Shown here: piece by piece, positions 16,967-25,141 of the stretch
Layout of the letters: every line of letters begins with the position of its first letter
Position numbering within the stretch: the stretch's first letter is position 1
From: Pantoea sp. WMus005
GTDB taxonomy: Bacteria; Pseudomonadota; Gammaproteobacteria; Enterobacterales; Enterobacteriaceae
Direction of reading: 5' to 3'
NCBI RefSeq assembly: GCF_013415305.1
Contig: NZ_JACBXU010000001.1
Span: forward strand, 248,001-312,000
DNA length: 64,000 nt
The notes under the pieces: model-generated
Database searches by the model: none
What the model saw: the letters and a program-made list of their open reading frames with translations, nothing else
Told to the model about the DNA's origin: nothing
Translations under genes and position numbers: made by a program

Positions 16967-18352
16967 ATGAATGACATCAACCCGCGAAAAATTAAAACCG
17001 GTGGCGACCCCAGGGCGCTTCCGGATTATGCCGCCTTGCGTGGTGAGCTGAGTAAGCTGACACATCCGGCTCGCCCGGATGTGAACTGGCATTATGTCGA
17101 AAAACTCTGCCTCTCACTGTTTGAGCAGAACGGTGTGGAACTGCAAACGGCGGCCTGGTATACGTTTGCGCGTACGCAGCTGGCCGGCTTATTCGGGCTC
17201 AATGAAGGGCTGACGATACTTGAGGCCCTGGTAAGCCATCAGTGGGGGGCGCTGTGGCCTCAGCTAGTCCATGCCCGCATGGAAATCCTCAGCAGTCTGA
17301 GCCAGCGCCTGCATCAACGGATGCGTTCGCTCCCGCTGAATTACAGTGACCTTAGCCAGTTGTACCGTGCGGAGCAACTGCTTACAGGTCTGGGAGAGGT
17401 ATTGCAGCGCCTGGAGCTAAAACATCTCAGCCAGCTCGATACGTTGCGTACCCTGATGTACAGCAGTGCTGTCCGGCTGGAAAACAGCGATGGCATTACC
17501 CGTACCGGGTCGGCCATTCAGCCAGGTATTGTGTTGCCTGCCACCGTGATGAATGATGCGACAGCATCCACGAGAGACTTTGCTGGTGAACCGGATGAAG
17601 ATACGCCAGAGAGTGCAGTGAAGTGGGTTTACGTTGCGCAACCGGAACCGCAGCCAAATGTGGAAGTGCTGTTGACAAAGCCTGCTCCGGTTAAAAAGTG
17701 GAAATCCTTCGCTGCTGGCATGTGTACCATGTTGGTGGGAAACGTTGCGGCAATGTGGGGCTGGCAGCATTTTCACCAGCCTGACCCGCTACAGACCCAA
17801 CTTACAGCCTCACTGATGCCATTTCCTCCACCTATTACGCCTGAACAGCTGAATATATTGCGTCAGCATACTCCGTTACCGCAGAACCTTATCGCCCAGA
17901 CACAGCAGCAGCTCGCCCGGCTGGAGAAATTGCCTCCTGACTGGGATATTGCATACGGCAGAAAACTCATCGAACAGGTTCAGGCATTGTGGCCGGAGCA
18001 GGCAAAGTCCCTGTTACAACAGTGGCAGCAACAGCTTAATGCAGCCGCATTACCAGCAGAACAGCTTAATGGCTGGTATCTGGGAATGACCACGTTACAA
18101 AAGCTGAGTGACCGGCTGAACGGACTGGATGAGCAGAAAGGTAAGTACATAACGGTCAGTGAGCTGAAGTCAGTGGTTTTTACGGCTATGCAGTCTTTTA
18201 ATCAATCAATCCCTGCTGAAGAGCAATTACGGATATTGTCACAAAAGCCATCAGGCGAACCTTTACCCGCTGCTGCCACAGTTCAACTGGAGATGCATCT
18301 GAAGCAACTGATTGCCCGCTATGCAGAAATAAAACAGCATGCGTTAAAATAA
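16967..18352 (+). CDS. VasL-like ImpA-domain T6SS protein (TssA family)
   Basis: A 461-residue protein with an ImpA N-terminal domain (residues ~20-150: PDVNWHYVEKLCLSLFEQNG, then ELQTAAWYTFARTQL and GLNEGLTILEALV). A flexible linker leads to a predicted membrane helix at ~245-265 (AAGMCTMLVGNVAAMWGW). The helical C-terminal domain has the VasL-type pattern WDIAYGRKLIEQVQALWPEQ, then LNGWYLGMTTLQKLSDRLNG. It is distinct from the full-length TssA at 9120. VasL-type proteins bind sheath or baseplate parts and act as accessory TssA-like factors. This is the last T6SS gene before the tRNA-linked island. Confidence 0.82.
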   Translation: MNDINPRKIKTGGDPRALPDYAALRGELSKLTHPARPDVNWHYVEKLCLSLFEQNGVELQTAAWYTFARTQLAGLFGLNEGLTILEALVSHQWGALWPQLVHARMEILSSLSQRLHQRMRSLPLNYSDLSQLYRAEQLLTGLGEVLQRLELKHLSQLDTLRTLMYSSAVRLENSDGITRTGSAIQPGIVLPATVMNDATASTRDFAGEPDEDTPESAVKWVYVAQPEPQPNVEVLLTKPAPVKKWKSFAAGMCTMLVGNVAAMWGWQHFHQPDPLQTQLTASLMPFPPPITPEQLNILRQHTPLPQNLIAQTQQQLARLEKLPPDWDIAYGRKLIEQVQALWPEQAKSLLQQWQQQLNAAALPAEQLNGWYLGMTTLQKLSDRLNGLDEQKGKYITVSELKSVVFTAMQSFNQSIPAEEQLRILSQKPSGEPLPAAATVQLEMHLKQLIARYAEIKQHALK

Positions 18353-18845
18353 AAAAGATATTAGAGGGGTACGTCTGCCGCCCGTAATCCAGATCTGACA
18401 GGTAATGCTCACAATTCATTGACTGATGTTCATTGATTTATCTGAACAAGATAGTGCGTGTTTTAAAATGTTTGTGAGTTATTGAGCAGATAAAGGGCGA
18501 AGAATATAGCCGTTGTGAATAAATTCTTGTTGATTGTAAAGGATTTTAATTGACTGGGCGGGTTCAGTATAGTGTGAGCCTGGCGTCCCCTGCAGAAATC
18601 GAACTAGTAGTTAATTTACTGATTTAAAAGGTTTTTACTGAAGTTAAACATTTTATACCATCATAGATACCAACACTCAAAAATAACCTTAAAAACTGTT
18701 GTGAGGCACTGAAAAAAGCGTCTTAATTATACTCAATTTTATCGGCCGTTGTTACTGTTTCACAGCTTGTTGATTGGAGAGCTGGTTTAAGGTGATGAGC
18801 TGACTTCTACATTGAGCTATAAAAACACAAAGGTAAGGCCTCGGT
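18353..18845. other. Spacer between the T6SS locus and the argW island cargo
   Basis: No gene seen. The notable feature is the 24-bp copy of the tRNA-Arg 3' end at 18581-18604. From there rightwards the sequence is visibly AT-rich. The last ~60 bases should hold the promoter and ribosome site (GGTAAGGC) of the next gene. Confidence 0.5.
18581..18604. repeat. Distal attachment-site repeat (copy of argW 3' end)
   Basis: This 24-bp segment matches the argW 3' end, including the CCA-encoding bases, at 23 of 24 positions (A instead of G at 18596). It marks the far border of the island. Confidence 0.88.
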
Positions 18846-19655
18846 ATGGATACGGTTCAGATCTACAAAGAGCTACAGGCTTGGTTTGACTACGACAACT
18901 ATGTTGATGTTGAGTCTTGCACTTTGAAAGGTTTACATAAGGAGTTACAGGTCAGAAAGAACATTCTGGCCTCAATTGAGTTTTTTGGAGAAGGGGATAT
19001 TTATTTTGACCAGATCCTTGCAGGTAAACCTCTATTCAGTAAAACAATTGACCTCAAAACACATCTGGCAGAAAGCCAAACGCACATACGACAAGTCACC
19101 TTTGGTCATATTGAAAGCCTCAAAAGATCTCTTGAAATGTTCTCGCAAGAATCGTTTGTCAAAGGTGGTGATCAACTTAAGAAAGAGGTCAGTGAGAAGC
19201 CACTTACTCAAAGTATGAGAGCCGTTTTTCTGGGAACAAACGAAAGCCGTGTGTATACCTTTTTTGATCTCGAAAGCTCATCTGATGACGAAATCATAGG
19301 CTCGCTTCGTGCGCTACTCCCTGTGTGGAGGAAAGAGTATGGAATCAAAGGCAGGAAGCAAGAGGCTTTCGGGCTGGGAAAAATTCTAAAGTTGGCTGAC
19401 TACCGTATCCTTCCAATGATGGATCTGCTTATGTGGGCTAAGTTAAAAGATGTCACTCTTTCAAACACTCTCCTTTCCAGAGTGCTTTATCCTAAGCTCA
19501 CAGATGAAGTTCGAGGAGACGAGCAACTAAAGGACACAGATCGTCCAATAGCTGAAAAAGCATTGTCAGGTGAGACCTGTAAGAATATTGAGAGTTTTAT
19601 AAACAAAAACCTGCATCTTATAAATGTTACTTTATTACATTTAAGAAGCATATGA
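18846..19655 (+). CDS. Island protein of unknown function (269 residues)
   Basis: A soluble-looking, charged 269-residue protein with no signal peptide or membrane segment. It starts MDTVQIYKELQAWFDYDNYV, contains RAVFLGTNESRVYTFFDLES (~125-145) and SSDDEIIGSLRALLPVWRKE (~147-166), and ends with a helical tail. The N-terminal layout (short hydrophobic helix, WFxYxxY, then a helical KELQVRKNIL) and the position inside an integrase-bearing island remind me of the DUF6387-type proteins that accompany integrases, but I cannot confirm that. GGTAAGGC lies a short way before ATG 18846. It is the only cargo gene between the distal att repeat and the minus-strand operon, and it faces that operon. Confidence 0.6.
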   Translation: MDTVQIYKELQAWFDYDNYVDVESCTLKGLHKELQVRKNILASIEFFGEGDIYFDQILAGKPLFSKTIDLKTHLAESQTHIRQVTFGHIESLKRSLEMFSQESFVKGGDQLKKEVSEKPLTQSMRAVFLGTNESRVYTFFDLESSSDDEIIGSLRALLPVWRKEYGIKGRKQEAFGLGKILKLADYRILPMMDLLMWAKLKDVTLSNTLLSRVLYPKLTDEVRGDEQLKDTDRPIAEKALSGETCKNIESFINKNLHLINVTLLHLRSI

Positions 19656-19769
19656 TTTTATTGGTGGCAACATGCTGTAAAATTTAGTTTTATTAAGTAA
19701 TCTTAGCATCTAATTTAAGTAAGCCTAATGTTACAGACTGGTCATTATAAATACAGGCTGCAATGAAAA

Positions 19770-20582
19770 TCATAAATCAAGACTACCATTTTGAATGAAT
19801 TTTAAATTTTGCTCAAGATGCATCAAATTTGTTGTACTTGGTATTGGGAAAAGATTTGGAGAGTAGTTCAGTAGCCATGATATTTCAGCAGAAACCAGTT
19901 GACTATTTTTTGACAAAATATCATTAGTCTTGGCTCCTTCTAAGCACTTTCCAATACCAAAAGGGGCATAAGGTACAAAAGCAATATTATTAGTTTCACA
20001 CCATTTAATTATCTCATGTGATTCCGTTTGATATAATCTGTTGAATTTATTTTGGATGGCTGCAATTTTTTCTATTTTATTAGCCTCTTCAATCTGTTGT
20101 AAGGTAACCTTGGAAAGCCCAATGTTCTTTATTTTACCTTCTTTCTTCATATTAGACAGTTCATTTATCTGGACATAAAGTGGAATTTCCTCATCGATAC
20201 GATGCAAATAGTATAAATCAATTGCTTCAAGTTTTAATCTAAGCAGACTGCCTTCAAGACACTTTCTAAGATATTTTGGATCTCCATTAGCCTGCCATTC
20301 TCCAGGCCCACCTCTTGTGAAACCACCTTTTGTAGCTATCAATAATTTTTCGTTATATGGATAAAAGGCTTTCTTAATTATTTCTTCTGAAACATTAGGT
20401 CCATAAGCATCAGCAGTATCAAAATGGTGTATTCCTAACTCTGAAGCTAATCTTAATAAGCTGATTAATTCTCTCTCATTTGAGGGTGGACCCCATATAC
20501 CAGGACCTGTAATTCTCATAGCACCGTAACCTAACCTACAAACTTTTTTACCTGCTATATTTCCGAAAAAAGAGGTATTCAT
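19770..20582 (-). CDS. Aldo/keto reductase, fourth gene of the radical-SAM operon
   Basis: A 270-residue NADPH-type aldo/keto reductase. The catalytic tetrad is visible: Asp55 and Tyr60 in FDTADAYG, Lys85 in LLIATKGG, and His127 in YYLHRID. The Ser/Asn region IGLSKV and the C-terminal nucleotide-binding segment FPIPSTTNLMHLEQNL are present. It is slightly short for the family but looks complete. ATG 20582 directly abuts the previous stop (TGAATG), so it is translated with the kinase gene upstream. The substrate is unknown. The operon partners suggest it reduces an aldehyde or keto group on a product or intermediate of the pathway. AT-rich codon use sets it apart from the chromosomal genes. 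Confidence 0.85.
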   Translation of the reverse strand: MNTSFFGNIAGKKVCRLGYGAMRITGPGIWGPPSNERELISLLRLASELGIHHFDTADAYGPNVSEEIIKKAFYPYNEKLLIATKGGFTRGGPGEWQANGDPKYLRKCLEGSLLRLKLEAIDLYYLHRIDEEIPLYVQINELSNMKKEGKIKNIGLSKVTLQQIEEANKIEKIAAIQNKFNRLYQTESHEIIKWCETNNIAFVPYAPFGIGKCLEGAKTNDILSKNSQLVSAEISWLLNYSPNLFPIPSTTNLMHLEQNLKFIQNGSLDL

Positions 20583-21158
20583 TCACTTTCCTAATTTTAG
20601 AGTTATTTCGCTGTGTAATTTGAAAATTGTTTCTTGATGCTGATTAGATTTGAGCGTTGAAAAAATAAAAGGCATTCTTGTTTTTAAATCATGTAAATGA
20701 AAATCTACACTTTTACGAAAATCAAGGTCGCAGTCACGGTCTGGCGCAAGCGGAATTAACGAATCTAATTTGGTTGCAAATAAATATGAATAACATTGTG
20801 AATGCTCGATAATGATTTTTTCAATATTTTCTTTTTCCTTGATAATGTGAGATTCTTTTCTAAAGTCCATTGCTGCGTTCCAATACGCAAGTGTATCAAA
20901 CTCAGGGCGGTCAACAATGATTACCTCAGAATTAACCATTGCTTTCTCCCTTTCCTCTGAGGTTTTATTAATAAACCAAAGTGTTGAACTGTAATCGTGT
21001 TTTTTTAATAAAGGCATTCCCAAATTATATGCTGTTTTACCAAATGATGGAACCAACGAAACTCTTATACCAATAGTTGTTAGTGTATCGCTTAAAGCTT
21101 TACAAAAAGAGCTTTTACCAGTTGAATGTGCGCCAGCTATACCGATCACTATTTGCAT
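20583..21158 (-). CDS. NadR-like P-loop ATPase/kinase (AAA_28 type), third gene of the operon
   Basis: A 191-residue P-loop protein. Walker A is GAHSTGKSS (residues 9-17), preceded by a beta strand. A Walker-B-like segment VIIVDRP and a lid-like region LAPDRDCDLDFRKSVDFH follow, resembling the nicotinamide-riboside kinase half of NadR and related nucleoside kinases. ATG 21158 is chosen: it overlaps the upstream stop as TAATG and follows GGAGAAC. Start codons further upstream sit too close to that site. A phosphotransferase on a nucleoside or small molecule is the likeliest activity; regulatory ATPase use is possible. It is tightly coupled to both neighbours. Confidence 0.8.
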   Translation of the reverse strand: MQIVIGIAGAHSTGKSSFCKALSDTLTTIGIRVSLVPSFGKTAYNLGMPLLKKHDYSSTLWFINKTSEEREKAMVNSEVIIVDRPEFDTLAYWNAAMDFRKESHIIKEKENIEKIIIEHSQCYSYLFATKLDSLIPLAPDRDCDLDFRKSVDFHLHDLKTRMPFIFSTLKSNQHQETIFKLHSEITLKLGK

Positions 21159-21802
21159 TACCAAAGTTCTCCTTGCTGTGGAAGTATAGGCTTAATTTTT
21201 TTTGAAATATTAACTTGGCATACTTCACAAACTTCACTCCAATTTCGAAAACCTGATTTTGATAGTAAATAACTAAATAATTTGGATGTCGCTTTTGCAT
21301 CATAGCTTGCTCTATGAAAAGAGTTCGATTGATCTCTATAAAAAGATTTCGATTTATGAAAGTGTAATTTTGTAAAGTTTATTAGATTCTCAAGGGAATA
21401 GCTGGTAGCTTCCGGCAAAAAATGTTTAGCAAGTTTCATAGTATCAATGATACCCGCAGGTTCCCACTCAGGGATATGCATTTTGATGATGTTATAATCG
21501 ACTTTAGCATTATGCGCAATAAGCCAGGCTCCATTGAGATGACTATGAACTTCATCTTTTATTTCATCCCAAACGGGGCAGTTTTCTACATCGGAATTTT
21601 TTAAACCATGTATCTTAGTTACTATTCTGTTAATAGGGTTAGGTGGTTTGATTAACCAATTGTATATATCTTCTTTTTTCTTAGCCTCTAAATTAGATTT
21701 TAGAATTGATATTTCAATTAAATCTGGAGGGCTATGGCCATTACCCTCTGTATCCACAAAAAGTATTGGTTCTGGAGGTAAACTTAATTTCTCATTTTTC
21801 AT
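21158..21802 (-). CDS. DnaQ-like DEDDh 3'-5' exonuclease, second gene of the operon
   Basis: A 214-residue exonuclease-fold protein if started at ATG 21802. Exo I is FVDTEGNG (Asp17 and Glu19), Exo II is LIAHNAKVDYNI, and Exo III is FHRASYDAKATSKLF with the His five residues before the Asp, so it is the DEDDh type. All acidic residues and the His are present. The C-terminus has CEVCQV, a possible metal-binding pair. An ATG at 21835 is also in frame but has no ribosome site. The start at 21802 overlaps the radical-SAM gene by 11 nt. It should degrade or trim DNA or RNA 3' ends, or hydrolyse small nucleic-acid products. Stand-alone DnaQ-fold nucleases in islands are often defence-associated. 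Confidence 0.83.
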   Translation of the reverse strand: MKNEKLSLPPEPILFVDTEGNGHSPPDLIEISILKSNLEAKKKEDIYNWLIKPPNPINRIVTKIHGLKNSDVENCPVWDEIKDEVHSHLNGAWLIAHNAKVDYNIIKMHIPEWEPAGIIDTMKLAKHFLPEATSYSLENLINFTKLHFHKSKSFYRDQSNSFHRASYDAKATSKLFSYLLSKSGFRNWSEVCEVCQVNISKKIKPILPQQGELW

Positions 21803-22943
21803 CACTAGTGATCCAGCCTGTCTCAGCTCTGCCATGACGTTTGTAAAAATGGGGTTTATCTATGTCATGAACTTGATATTCAAATGTATGTTGTAAAAAA
21901 TACCTTTTCTGTTCATCAAGACCTTGAACAATTATAGCTTTATCAGTAATTATGGGGGGAGAAGTAGCACCAAGGTCTTTACACATATTTAATATAGTAT
22001 CATTATCAGGTTTACGCCATTTTTGCTGGCAGCGAAGAACTTGCATTTTGGGACATATATCACAAATTTCATTAATGCCAAAATGACCATTATAATCAGC
22101 TTTTTTATGGACAAATGATATTCCACATGATGTTTTTCTAAAAAACGGAGTAGAATCTGAGTTATGTGAACGGAAAAAATTTAGAATCTTTTTTTCACTA
22201 TACTCAGGTAGTATCTTTCTACGCATTGTTTTTTGATATAGTTCAGGCAGATTGTTCCTCTTATAATAATCAGAAATTTCATCCCTGTAAAATAGTCCGC
22301 TAAAAACTACCGCGTGTGCATGCATGGTTAAATTTTTTATTTTTAACAGATCTTCGTCAGTGTCATTAAGACCTGGAATAATAGGTCTCCAGTAAAGAAT
22401 GACTTTGTAGTTGACTGAGTTTTTAAATAACATAATTAATGAATCTGAAGCAATTTTGGAATTTACTGGTTCTATTTTTTCATCTTCAATTCCTGAATAA
22501 GTAATAAATATAGTTAGTTTGATGTTTTTTAATTCATTGAATCTTTTGCAATCATCTTCTGTTACTTTCCAGCGTGTAATTAATATAACATTGTTCTTTA
22601 GACCAAGATTATCTAAAAGATGTAATACATTATGAGTATGCTTTTTTACTTTAGGTAGCATAGGATCAGTCGCCCTATTAAACAACTGAATAGGCGTGAT
22701 ATCTTTCTGGAAATAGATATGATTAATAAGAGATCTAACAGCCATTTCATCACTACATAATGCTTTAGGAACTCTTTGCTCAAAATTTCCAAAAAGGTGT
22801 CTAACACAATAGCTACAGTCAAGTGGACAACCAACAATATGGTTCAAACTCAAACCGCTTTTCCTGTACTCTACAATTGATTTCAAGGATTGATTGATTT
22901 CTTTAAGTTGGTCGATACTGACTATATCTATGAATTGCTTCAT
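21792..22943 (-). CDS. Radical SAM enzyme (Spl/DNA-photolyase-repair-like), first gene of the operon
   Basis: A 383-residue radical SAM protein. The [4Fe-4S] motif CxxxCxxC is Cys39/Cys43/Cys46 in VGCPLDCSYCVRH. A segment LFNRATDPMLPKVKK and a later LTIFITYSGIEDEKIEPV resemble the Spl-type (COG1533) barrel, where a TDPY-like motif and a LEP motif occur at these places. A second Cys group, CDICPKMQVLRC in the last quarter, could hold an auxiliary cluster or zinc. AGGA precedes ATG 22943, and a promoter-like pair (TTGAAT at 23003-23008, TATACA at 22978-22983, spacer 19) lies upstream. It is first in a four-gene coupled operon. It is not viperin by motif. The substrate is unknown; nucleic acid or nucleotide is plausible given the exonuclease and kinase partners. 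Confidence 0.83.
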   Translation of the reverse strand: MKQFIDIVSIDQLKEINQSLKSIVEYRKSGLSLNHIVGCPLDCSYCVRHLFGNFEQRVPKALCSDEMAVRSLINHIYFQKDITPIQLFNRATDPMLPKVKKHTHNVLHLLDNLGLKNNVILITRWKVTEDDCKRFNELKNIKLTIFITYSGIEDEKIEPVNSKIASDSLIMLFKNSVNYKVILYWRPIIPGLNDTDEDLLKIKNLTMHAHAVVFSGLFYRDEISDYYKRNNLPELYQKTMRRKILPEYSEKKILNFFRSHNSDSTPFFRKTSCGISFVHKKADYNGHFGINEICDICPKMQVLRCQQKWRKPDNDTILNMCKDLGATSPPIITDKAIIVQGLDEQKRYFLQHTFEYQVHDIDKPHFYKRHGRAETGWITSDEK

Positions 22944-23252
22944 TTTTTTCCTAAATGTTATTATTAAATTATTCTAATGTATATTAATGAGTTTTTTTTT
23001 AAATTCAACAAAAATTAGGACTAAGCCCTGTTTCGGTTGGTTAAAAGCCGTTGAGTTGGATAAATTTTTAATTGATATCTTTTGCGCTAATTTCACAATG
23101 AATCTCTTTAGTCAAGAGATGTTATAAAAAAAATAGATTCATGATAAATATGCTGCGTGAATGCCTTTAGAAAACAATGTCCACTACATCCCTTCAAAGC
23201 CTGTCCCCGTCTACTTAGTATCAACTCATCGACCAGACGAGGAGATACAATT
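22944..23252. other. Divergent AT-rich control region between the radical-SAM operon and alpA
   Basis: No gene supported here. It should carry both divergent promoters. On the minus side a weak -10/-35 pair is visible at 22978-23008. On the plus side GAGGAGATAC at 23239 serves alpA. A longer in-frame extension of alpA to 23157 lacks a ribosome site. Confidence 0.45.
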
Positions 23253-23465
23253 ATGAATACAACAACCCCAAGCGCTACACGACTCATCCGCTTACCTGAA
23301 GTGCTACATAAAACAGGTTACAAGAAAGCATGGATTTACCGATTGATTTCCGAAAATAGATTCCCTAAACCTATCAAATTAGGTTCGAGAGCTGTGGCCT
23401 TTATTGAGGCGGAGATCGATCAGTGGATTTCTGACGCCATTAGCAATTCGAGAACAGCTTCATAG
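23253..23465 (+). CDS. AlpA-family transcriptional regulator / excisionase
   Basis: A 70-residue MerR-like winged-helix protein of the AlpA type. The pattern RLIRLPEVLHKTGYKKAWIY, then FPKPIKLGSRAVAFIEAEID and QWI is characteristic. ATG 23253 follows GAGGAGAT. In P4-like and other tRNA-linked islands AlpA activates the integrase or acts as an excisionase. The gene is complete although the resident integrase is truncated. It overlaps no start, but the next gene begins 40 nt downstream with its own AGGA. Confidence 0.9.
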   Translation: MNTTTPSATRLIRLPEVLHKTGYKKAWIYRLISENRFPKPIKLGSRAVAFIEAEIDQWISDAISNSRTAS

Positions 23466-23505
23466 TGAGGCTCCAGACGAACAACATCGACAAAGTGAGG
23501 ACAAT

Positions 23506-24117
23506 GTGGAAATTAAAGAATTCCTGAAAATTGGAAACCTTTCAAGGCTTGTGAGTCAAAAAACCTTCGATAAGATTTTCGATGCTGAAGCTATCAGGTT
23601 ATTACCTGTGAATACATTGAGTAAGAGAGCCGTGGCCTGTTTAAGCTATTACCTCGAAGATAGCGAATACAATCCATTCCAAGTTTTACCCGAGTTAAAT
23701 AAAGATAGTCGAAACTGTATCTATGAAACCATACTGTCAGTGATCAAATGTAATAGGCTACTCAGAAAGTTATCGAAGAAAATCACCCAGAATGAAATTA
23801 ATATTGCTGTAACAGAGACAGAAAAGGGCGAAAACCATGTATTGCTCTGTAGCTTAAGTGTGCAAAAAGGGATGTTAGACGATTATGTGAAAACAATGCC
23901 GGATCTTCTCCCAGATGAAGATTCATTCATGACAGATGACATAAATCTTCTCAAGCTAACGGTTGAAGATATAACAAAAATTTTGCTGGGTGACATGTTG
24001 GAAAGAGGAGCATTGGTAGTTCATATGGGAGATGAACTCCGCAGTAAAGCTAAAGTTATCCAAGAGGAATACTGGAATGAGGTAGAAGATATTTACCATG
24101 GGAAAACGGCAAGATGA
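23506..24117 (+). CDS. Island protein of unknown function downstream of alpA
   Basis: A protein of 203 residues from GTG 23506, which follows GTGAGGACAAT. The frame is open back to 23404 inside alpA, but that segment has no start signal. It is acidic and helical, with VSQKTFDKIFDAEAIRLLPV near the start and NHVLLCSLSVQKGMLDDYVK in the middle. The C-terminus holds TVEDITKILLGDMLERGALV. There is no signal peptide, membrane segment or recognisable catalytic motif. Its position between alpA and integrase is typical of small conserved hypothetical genes in P4-type islands. Function unknown. Confidence 0.6.
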   Translation: MEIKEFLKIGNLSRLVSQKTFDKIFDAEAIRLLPVNTLSKRAVACLSYYLEDSEYNPFQVLPELNKDSRNCIYETILSVIKCNRLLRKLSKKITQNEINIAVTETEKGENHVLLCSLSVQKGMLDDYVKTMPDLLPDEDSFMTDDINLLKLTVEDITKILLGDMLERGALVVHMGDELRSKAKVIQEEYWNEVEDIYHGKTAR

Positions 24118-24272
24118 ATATTTATTTTAAATCTCATGATTTTAAAAATTGTAAAGTTTTAAGATCAAAAAACATGAAAACTTAACAGAATACTTTCCAA
24201 ATTAGTTTTTGGCGCCGCTGTATTACTTATGCAATAAGGCTTTATTAGTTTTTATTCTTAAATCGGGTATGA

Positions 24273-24938
24273 CTACCAGGTATATGCTTCCAAACGGTTC
24301 ATAAGCTCTGGCAATCGTTCCAGAGAAAGGGCAGGGCGATGGACACTTTTAGCGGAAACAACTGCACCAGCGAGGTCGTTTGCAGGATTCTGTTCAATCA
24401 ATGCATTGTGAACGGCATACCTCATCACCGCCGTAATGCGTTGTTGTAATCGGGAAGCTAATTCATTGTGTCCTGAAGCTTCTGCTTTTTTCAAAGGAAC
24501 CAATAAATCACGAGTTTTTAGCTCGCTGATATTACGTTTGCCGATGACTGGGAACACATGGGAAACAAGGCTGTTCAAAACAGTTGTTCTATGACTGTCT
24601 GACCAGGTTCTGTTACTGGTATGCCATTGTTGTGCAACTTGCTCAAATGTTAGCAAGCCTTTGCTCTCAATCTTTTCTGCTTTGCGCTTCTCACTTGGGT
24701 CTACATGGTTTGCAACGAGCTGACGGGCTTCATCTCTTCTTCGTCTGGCTTCTGACAATGAAACCTCTGGATAAACTCCCAGTGCGAGAATTTTCTGTTT
24801 ACCAGCGAAGCGATACTGAAAACGCCAGTACTTGGAACCACTTGTGGTGATCAACAGGTGCAGACCATTACCGTCGGTCATTTTGACAGGTTTATCAGAA
24901 GGCTTTGTATTTCTTACTTTTAACTCTGTGAGCGCCAT
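24273..24938 (-). pseudogene. Truncated P4-type tyrosine integrase (catalytic domain missing)
   Basis: The first 221 residues of a tRNA-targeting tyrosine recombinase. The arm-binding domain (MALTELKVRNTKPSDKPVKM, then DGNGLHLLIT and ARRRRDEARQLV) and the core-binding domain (TFEQVAQQWH, LASRLQQRITAVMRYAVHNA) are present. The frame stops at 24273 after RLPELMNRLEAYTW, just before the catalytic domain, so the R...H-x-x-R...Y residues are absent. Full-length relatives have about 400 residues. The gene starts 180 nt from the tRNA on the same strand, the usual place. It cannot catalyse excision by itself. Confidence 0.9.
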
Positions 24939-25117
24939 ACTAAAAACCCTCAGATGATGGTATCTGCAATATCGAACTTAACATACCAACATATGTACCA
25001 ACTAAACAGAGTGGATTTTGAAATACAGCGGTAAACGTCAATGGGCTATTAACGGGAGGTAAGTGTTTGAAGTTAAAGAGTTGACTAGACTTTGAAATAC
25101 TTAGGTGGGCTAACATT

Positions 25118-25141
25118 TGGCGTCCCCTGCAGGAATCGAAC
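25118..25141. repeat. Proximal attachment-site repeat within argW 3' end
   Basis: The 24-bp 3' end of argW is repeated with one mismatch at 18581-18604. The integrase fragment lies directly next to this copy, so this is the tRNA-proximal border. Confidence 0.88.

Larger units (their letters stand above)
18581..25141. mobile_element. Degenerate integrative island at tRNA-Arg(CCU) argW
   Basis: The element is bounded by 24-bp direct repeats of the tRNA 3' end (18581-18604 and 25118-25141, one mismatch). The intact tRNA lies at the right border, next to a minus-strand integrase fragment whose gene starts 180 nt from the tRNA, the standard layout for tRNA-targeting integrases. The interior is AT-rich against both flanks. 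It holds an AlpA-type regulator as in P4-like satellites and cargo genes absent from the syntenic core. E. coli argW hosts a prophage remnant at the same spot. The integrase lacks its catalytic half, so the island is probably fixed unless another integrase acts on it. Confidence 0.85.

Noticed and set aside
18581..18604. Possible second tRNA-Arg gene
   Set aside because: Only 24 bases of the 3' end are present, without anticodon or acceptor 5' strand. It is an attachment-site copy.
21792..22943. Radical SAM gene as a prokaryotic viperin, given the nearby nucleotide-kinase-like gene
   Set aside because: The cysteine motif context (GCPLDCSYC) and the Spl-like middle do not fit the viperin CNYxCxxC region, and the protein is longer with extra cysteines.
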